Source of the DNA: Roseiarcus sp036513315
GTDB lineage: Bacteria; Pseudomonadota; Alphaproteobacteria; Rhizobiales; Beijerinckiaceae
NCBI GenBank assembly: GCA_036513315.1
Contig: DATBZF010000031.1
Location: 138,646-202,645, forward strand
Length of the DNA stretch: 64,000 bases
Direction of reading: 5' to 3'
Part shown: positions 59,667 to 64,000 of the stretch, piece by piece
How positions within the stretch are numbered: position 1 is the first letter of the stretch
Layout of the letters: every line of letters begins with the position of its first letter
The notes under the pieces: model-generated
Databases searched by the model: none
Told to the model about the DNA's origin: nothing
What the model saw: only the letters and a program-made list of their open reading frames with translations
Made by a program: the position numbers and the translations under genes

Positions 59667-61514
59667 ATGTTTCAACGCCTGAATGTCTTCGACCGAGCTG
59701 TTCGTCAGGCCGTCGCTTCTCCCGCGGCGGCGCCGGACCTTGGCGCCTTGCCGGAATGGCGGCTCGACGATCTTTATTCCGGCATGGACTCGCCCGTCTT
59801 CGCCGCCGACATGAAGCGGGCAGGCGAGGAGGCGAAGGCCTTTGCGGAGACCTATCGCGGCAAGCTTGCAGCGATCGTCAAAGATTTGGCCGCCGGAGAA
59901 AAACTTGGGGCGGCGGTGCGCGGCTATGAGGCGATCCAGGATCTCACCGGGCGAATCATGTCCTACGCCGGCCTTGTCTATGCCGGCGACACCAGCGATC
60001 CCGCGCGCGCCAAATTTTACGGCGACGCGCAGGAGAAGGTGACGGCGCTGGCGGGCGATCTGTTATTTTTCGAACTTGAGCTCAATCGGCTCGACGATCA
60101 ATTGATCGACGCCGCCATGGCCGATCCCGCTGCCGGCCATTACCGCCCCTGGCTCGAAGATATTCGCAAAGAGCGCCCACACCAGCTTTCCGACGAAATC
60201 GAACAATTGTTCCTCGAAAAATCGGTCAGCGGCGCGGCGGCCTGGAACCGTCTGTTCGACGACACCATTGCCTCGCTGCGCTTTAAATTCGAGGGCGCCG
60301 AACTGACGCTCGAGCCGCTGCTCGCCAAAATGCAGGACCCGGACGAGACGAAGCGCGAGGCGGCGGCGCTGTCGCTTGGCGACACGCTCGGCGCCAATCT
60401 GCGCACCTTCACGCTGATCTCCAATACGCTCGCCAAGGACAAGGAAGTTTCCGACCGCTGGCGTAAATTTGCTGACATCGCCGATTCCCGCCATCTCGCC
60501 AATCGGGTCGAGCGCGAAGTGGTCGAGGCGATGGTCGCCGCCGTCTCCGCCGCTTTTCCGCGGCTGTCGCATCGCTACTACAAGCTTAAGGCGCGCTGGT
60601 TCGGCAAGGAGCAGCTCAATCATTGGGATCGCAATGCGCCGTTGCCGACCGCGCCCGAGCGATCATTCACCTGGAACGCCGCGCGCGACACCGTGCTCGA
60701 CGCATATCGCGGCTTCTCGCCGCGCATGTCCGACATTGCGCGACGCTTTTTCGACGAGGGCTGGATCGACGCGCCGGTGCGGCCCGGCAAGGCGCCCGGT
60801 GCCTTCGCGCATCCGACGACGCCTTCTGCGCATCCTTACGTTTTGGTCAATTATCTCGGCAAACCGCGCGACGTGATGACGCTCGCCCATGAACTTGGCC
60901 ACGGCGTGCATCAGGTGCTGGCGGCGCCCAATGGCGCGCTGATGGCGCCGACGCCGCTGACTCTCGCCGAGACCGCTTCGGTGTTCGGCGAAATGCTGAC
61001 CTTCCGCGCGCTGCTCGCCTCGACCAGCGATCTCGCCTTGCGCAAATCCATGCTCGCCTCGAAGGTCGAGGACATGCTCAATACGGTGGTGCGCCAGATC
61101 GCCTTTTACAATTTCGAGCGCAAACTGCATCTCGAGCGCAAGAACGGCGAATTGACGGCGCAACGCATCGGCGAACTCTGGATGAGCGTGCAGGGCGACA
61201 GCCTCGGGCCCGCCATCAAACTGGGACCGGGCTATGAGACCTATTGGGCCTATATCGGCCATTTCATCCATTCGCCCTTTTACGTTTACGCCTACGCATT
61301 TGGCGATTGCCTGGTGAATTCGCTCTATGGCGTCTACGAGAATTCGCGCGAAGGCTTCGCCGAGCGCTATCTGGCGATGCTGGCGGCGGGCGGCACCAAA
61401 CATCATGCCGAATTGCTCGCGCCTTTCGGTCTCGACGCGCGCGATCCTGCGTTCTGGCAGATCGGTCTCTCGTTGATCGAGCGGATGATCGGCGAACTGG
61501 AGGGGATCGCTTAA
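59667..61514 (+). CDS. pepF: Oligoendopeptidase F (M3B family)
   Basis: 615 residues from the ATG at 59667. The zinc site HEXXH is in TLAHELGHGVHQV, with the third ligand in LAETASVFGEMLTF; the long helical N-terminal domain (about 60-330) is typical. It cleaves peptides of about 7 to 17 residues in the cytoplasm. The next gene starts 32 bases after its stop, so transcription may run into 61547-63849. Confidence 0.94.
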   Translation: MFQRLNVFDRAVRQAVASPAAAPDLGALPEWRLDDLYSGMDSPVFAADMKRAGEEAKAFAETYRGKLAAIVKDLAAGEKLGAAVRGYEAIQDLTGRIMSYAGLVYAGDTSDPARAKFYGDAQEKVTALAGDLLFFELELNRLDDQLIDAAMADPAAGHYRPWLEDIRKERPHQLSDEIEQLFLEKSVSGAAAWNRLFDDTIASLRFKFEGAELTLEPLLAKMQDPDETKREAAALSLGDTLGANLRTFTLISNTLAKDKEVSDRWRKFADIADSRHLANRVEREVVEAMVAAVSAAFPRLSHRYYKLKARWFGKEQLNHWDRNAPLPTAPERSFTWNAARDTVLDAYRGFSPRMSDIARRFFDEGWIDAPVRPGKAPGAFAHPTTPSAHPYVLVNYLGKPRDVMTLAHELGHGVHQVLAAPNGALMAPTPLTLAETASVFGEMLTFRALLASTSDLALRKSMLASKVEDMLNTVVRQIAFYNFERKLHLERKNGELTAQRIGELWMSVQGDSLGPAIKLGPGYETYWAYIGHFIHSPFYVYAYAFGDCLVNSLYGVYENSREGFAERYLAMLAAGGTKHHAELLAPFGLDARDPAFWQIGLSLIERMIGELEGIA

Positions 61515-61546
61515 AGTTTTCGCCTCGCGCGGGAGCCGCTGGCCGA

Positions 61547-62431
61547 ATGCCCTTCCTCCATACGCCCTACGCCTCCGGCAAACCGTCTTTCTCGATCGGT
61601 CTTTCGCCGATCGATCTCAATGATTGGATCGAGCAGGACGAATTGCTCGTCGAACAGCTCGCGCTGAAGGAGACGATCCTCGCGCAGGAGCGCGCCGCCG
61701 CATTCGTCGCGATCGAGGGCAGCGAGGCGGGACAGGCGGAGGTTCTGCGCTTGCTCGCGGCCCATCTGCCGGCGCGCTATCCCGCGACCTATCGGCGGGA
61801 GGGCGAGGCTTTACGCATTCTGCCGAGCGACCGCGCGGTCGCGCTCGAAGGCGAGCCTCCTTTGCTCGCCGCCTCGCGCCTCGTGCAGGAAGATTTGCTG
61901 CTGATGCGGCGCGATGATGAGGGCTGGCGCTTGGTTGCGGGGTCCTTATGCTTTCCCTCGACCTGGGTGCTGGCGGAGAAGATCGGGCGTCCTATGGACG
62001 CGATTCATGCGCCGGCGCCAGGCTATGCCGGCAAGATGGCCGGGATGGTGGCGCGCATTTTCGACAATCTCAAAGCCGAACAGCCGGTTGAGCGTTTCAA
62101 TTGGTCGATCTATGGCGATGCGCGGCTGCGCTACGCGCAATCGAAACAGGATCCGTCGCGGCGCTTCCCGCCGGGCCGATCGGCGGCGCACGCCTATATC
62201 CGCGTCGAGCGCCAGACTTTGCGGCGCCTGCCGCTGAGCGGCGACATTTTGTTCACCGTGCGCGTCCATGTCGATCCGGCGGCCGGTCTTTCGGCCGATC
62301 CGCGCGGGCGCGAACTGGCGCGCGCCTTGCACGTTTCGCTCGCCGCGCTCAGCCCCGAAGAGCTTGCCTACAAAGGCATTGCCGAAGCGCGCGAGCGTTT
62401 GCTCGCCTCTCTGGCGGCGCTCGCCGAGTAG
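61547..62431 (+). CDS. Heme-dependent oxidative N-demethylase family protein (DUF3445)
   Basis: 294 residues from the ATG at 61547. The sequence around LLMRRDDEGWRLVAGSLCFPSTWVLAEKIGRPMDAIHAPAPGYA (in parts: CFPSTW, GRPMDAIHAPVP-like) is the signature of HDOD/DUF3445 proteins, whose studied member forms a heme-PAS-like enzyme that removes a methyl group from an amine such as dimethylamine. Here the Arg/His around SAAHAYIRVERQTLRRLP fits the family. The actual substrate is unknown; it sits in a likely operon with pepF and an ABC1-type kinase. Confidence 0.85.
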   Translation: MPFLHTPYASGKPSFSIGLSPIDLNDWIEQDELLVEQLALKETILAQERAAAFVAIEGSEAGQAEVLRLLAAHLPARYPATYRREGEALRILPSDRAVALEGEPPLLAASRLVQEDLLLMRRDDEGWRLVAGSLCFPSTWVLAEKIGRPMDAIHAPAPGYAGKMAGMVARIFDNLKAEQPVERFNWSIYGDARLRYAQSKQDPSRRFPPGRSAAHAYIRVERQTLRRLPLSGDILFTVRVHVDPAAGLSADPRGRELARALHVSLAALSPEELAYKGIAEARERLLASLAALAE

Positions 62432-62469
62432 GGCCTCGATAAAGCGCAGATAGGGCTTATGTAGACGGG

Positions 62470-63849
62470 ATGGTCGGGACCCGCGCGATGCATGACGAGG
62501 AAGCCAATCGATTTTCGGCGCGGGCCTCGCGTTATGCGCGCCTCGGCGTCAGCGCCGGCGCTTTCGCTGCGCGGATGGCGTCGAACCGGGTGACCGGCGC
62601 GCGCGGCGGCGACGCTGAGGCCCTGGCGAGCGCGCTCGGTTCGCTGAAGGGGCCGTTAATGAAAGTCGCCCAGATGCTGGCGACAATTCCCGAAGCCTTG
62701 CCCGCCGAATATGCCGACGCGCTGATGAAGCTGCAATCGCAGGCGCCGCCGATGGGGGCCGCTTTCGTAAAACGGCGCATGCAGGCCGAGCTTGGCGCCG
62801 ATTGGCGCACGCGCTTCGCCGCGTTCGATCTGTCGCCCGCCGCCGCCGCCTCGCTCGGCCAGGTGCATCGCGCGACCGGTCTTGACGGCGTGCGTCTCGC
62901 CTGCAAGCTGCAATATCCCGACATGGCTTCCACCGTTGAGGCCGATCTCGTTCAGCTCGATCTGTTATTCTCCATTCACCGCCGCATGGGTCCGGCGATC
63001 GACACCCGCGAAATCGCGCGTGAGATCGGCGCGCGCATCCGCGAGGAGCTCGATTACATCAGGGAGGCCAAGCTCGCCCGTCTCTATCGGGCAATGCTCG
63101 CCGACCGGCCGCTGGTGCGCGTGCCGCGCATTTTCGAAGAATTGTCGACACGGCGCCTGTTGACGATGGAATGGCTCGACGGCGAAAAGCTGACAGATTT
63201 CGAAAGTGCGCCGGATGAAGCGCGCAACCGGATCGCCACGGGTCTGTTCGACGCCTGGTGGCGGCCGTTCTCGCAATTCGGCGTCATTCACGGCGATCCC
63301 CATCTCGGCAATTATTCGGTGGTCAGCGCGGGGCAGGGCGGCGCCCGAAAAGTCGAGGCAGTCAATCTGTTCGACTATGGTTGCATTCGCATCTTTCCCG
63401 CCAGTTTCGTCGGCGGCGTCGTCGAACTATATGAGGGGCTGAAAGCGGGCGACGAGGCGCGCATCGTCCACGCCTATGAAATCTGGGGCTTCAAGGACCT
63501 GTCGCGCGAAACGATCGCGGCGCTGAACATCTGGGCGCGCTTCATCTATGGCCCGCTGATCGAGGACCGCGTGCGCACCATCGCCGACGGCGTCAAGCCG
63601 GGCGAATATGGCCGGCGCGAGGTCTTCGCCGTGGTGCGCGCGCTGAAAGCGCAGGGGCCGCTGAAAGTGCCGCGCGAGTTTGTCTTCATGGACCGCGCCG
63701 CCATCGGCCTCGGCGGCGCCTTTCTGCGCCTGCGCGCCGAATTGAATTTTCATCGCCTGTATGAGGAGGCGATCGAGGGCTTCAAGGTCGCAGAAGTCGC
63801 CGCGCGGCAGAAGGCGGCGCTTGCGGCGGTGGCGCTGGAAGCAGTGTAG
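62470..63849 (+). CDS. ABC1/UbiB-type atypical kinase
   Basis: 459 residues. UbiB-type kinase-like fold: KxGQ-region written here as PLMKVAQML (Gly replaced by Ala), AAAASLGQVHRA (Ala-rich nucleotide loop), ACKLQYP (Lys of the ATP site), HGDPHLGNY (catalytic loop) and LFDYG (DFG-equivalent). There is no C-terminal membrane anchor as in E. coli UbiB. ABC1 proteins support ubiquinone synthesis or lipid homeostasis. ATG at 62488 is a second start. The gene follows the N-demethylase gene by 38 bases. Confidence 0.88.
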   Translation: MVGTRAMHDEEANRFSARASRYARLGVSAGAFAARMASNRVTGARGGDAEALASALGSLKGPLMKVAQMLATIPEALPAEYADALMKLQSQAPPMGAAFVKRRMQAELGADWRTRFAAFDLSPAAAASLGQVHRATGLDGVRLACKLQYPDMASTVEADLVQLDLLFSIHRRMGPAIDTREIAREIGARIREELDYIREAKLARLYRAMLADRPLVRVPRIFEELSTRRLLTMEWLDGEKLTDFESAPDEARNRIATGLFDAWWRPFSQFGVIHGDPHLGNYSVVSAGQGGARKVEAVNLFDYGCIRIFPASFVGGVVELYEGLKAGDEARIVHAYEIWGFKDLSRETIAALNIWARFIYGPLIEDRVRTIADGVKPGEYGRREVFAVVRALKAQGPLKVPREFVFMDRAAIGLGGAFLRLRAELNFHRLYEEAIEGFKVAEVAARQKAALAAVALEAV

Positions 63850-64000
63850 AAGTACTTCGCCGTCATATGTGGACGGCCCCGATTAGCAAGCGGTTTTACG
63901 TTTTGATCCCTTTGGTCGGCTGCGGTCATATGTCCGGCCTTTAGGTGCGGCCGTAGACCGCTGGCCCTGATGATATCCGATGCCCGAGGTCCCTATCATT

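Noticed and set aside
63850..64000. Right-hand tail of the window
   Set aside because: Contains two TCATATGT strings but no gene, clear repeat or RNA; too short to interpret.

Overview
The window reads as a chromosomal segment of a GC-rich alphaproteobacterium, most likely of the order Hyphomicrobiales (Rhizobiales). The clues are a MucR/Ros-type regulator, a DksA with only one of the usual zinc cysteines, an AqpS-type aquaporin in an arsenic operon, an MmyB-type regulator, Atm1/psd/pssA genes in a row, and many small secreted proteins of a style common in that order. Genus cannot be fixed from the sequence alone. Coding density is high, neighbouring genes often overlap by four bases (ATGA or GTGA), and no tRNA, rRNA, CRISPR array, integrase or transposase was seen.

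Layout. 0-1.6 kb: the end of a CUT2 monosaccharide ABC importer (ATPase tail and permease). 1.6-4.6 kb: a kinase-like/acyl-CoA dehydrogenase pair and a membrane-anchored cytochrome c. 4.7-12.7 kb: kdsB-pheA, a DUF3892 protein, a Tim44-like protein, mltA, an Smr protein, a stand-alone clpP, an ArsR/SRPBCC pair with a clear operator, a PfkB sugar/nucleoside kinase and an unknown membrane protein. 12.7-17.1 kb: a TraB/GumN protein, coaA, hisE, and two divergent Gly/Tyr-rich secreted proteins. 17.2-19.5 kb: an orphan NitT/TauT-type ATPase beside a transferred 'mobile mystery A/B' (XRE + Fic) pair. 19.5-24 kb: cutC, small secreted or membrane proteins, a decayed MmyB-type regulator, serA and two conserved unknowns. 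24-30.4 kb: two membrane glycosyltransferase-like genes, superoxide dismutase, a LOG-family protein and mucR.

30.8-35.7 kb: Atm1-type exporter, phosphatidylserine decarboxylase and synthase, infA, maf and yacG. 35.7-39.9 kb: a LysR-controlled tautomerase/cupin/DUF4865 cluster and an MmyB-type regulator divergent from a SnoaL-like protein. 40-47.2 kb: oligopeptidase B, an NlpC/P60 hydrolase, dksA, mutT, argJ, a parvulin and an unknown. 47.5-53.7 kb: rpsA, the arsR-arsC-aqpS operon with a fourth unknown gene, a LysR/nitroreductase divergent pair and doxX. 53.9-63.8 kb: a DUF882 protein and an L,D-transpeptidase (cell wall), an orphan sigma-54 response regulator, oligoendopeptidase F, a heme-dependent oxidative N-demethylase family protein and an ABC1/UbiB-type kinase.

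The most distinctive things are regulatory. The arsR promoter and operator appear to place the start codon at or next to the transcription start (leaderless arsR), inside a perfect 9-bp inverted repeat. A perfect 14-bp inverted repeat lies on the -10 region of the doxX promoter. Clean operator-like repeats also sit in front of the ArsR/SRPBCC pair and both LysR divergons. I did not find a clearly new defence or biosynthetic system; the mobile XRE/Fic pair and the aquaporin-based arsenic operon are the best accessory modules.
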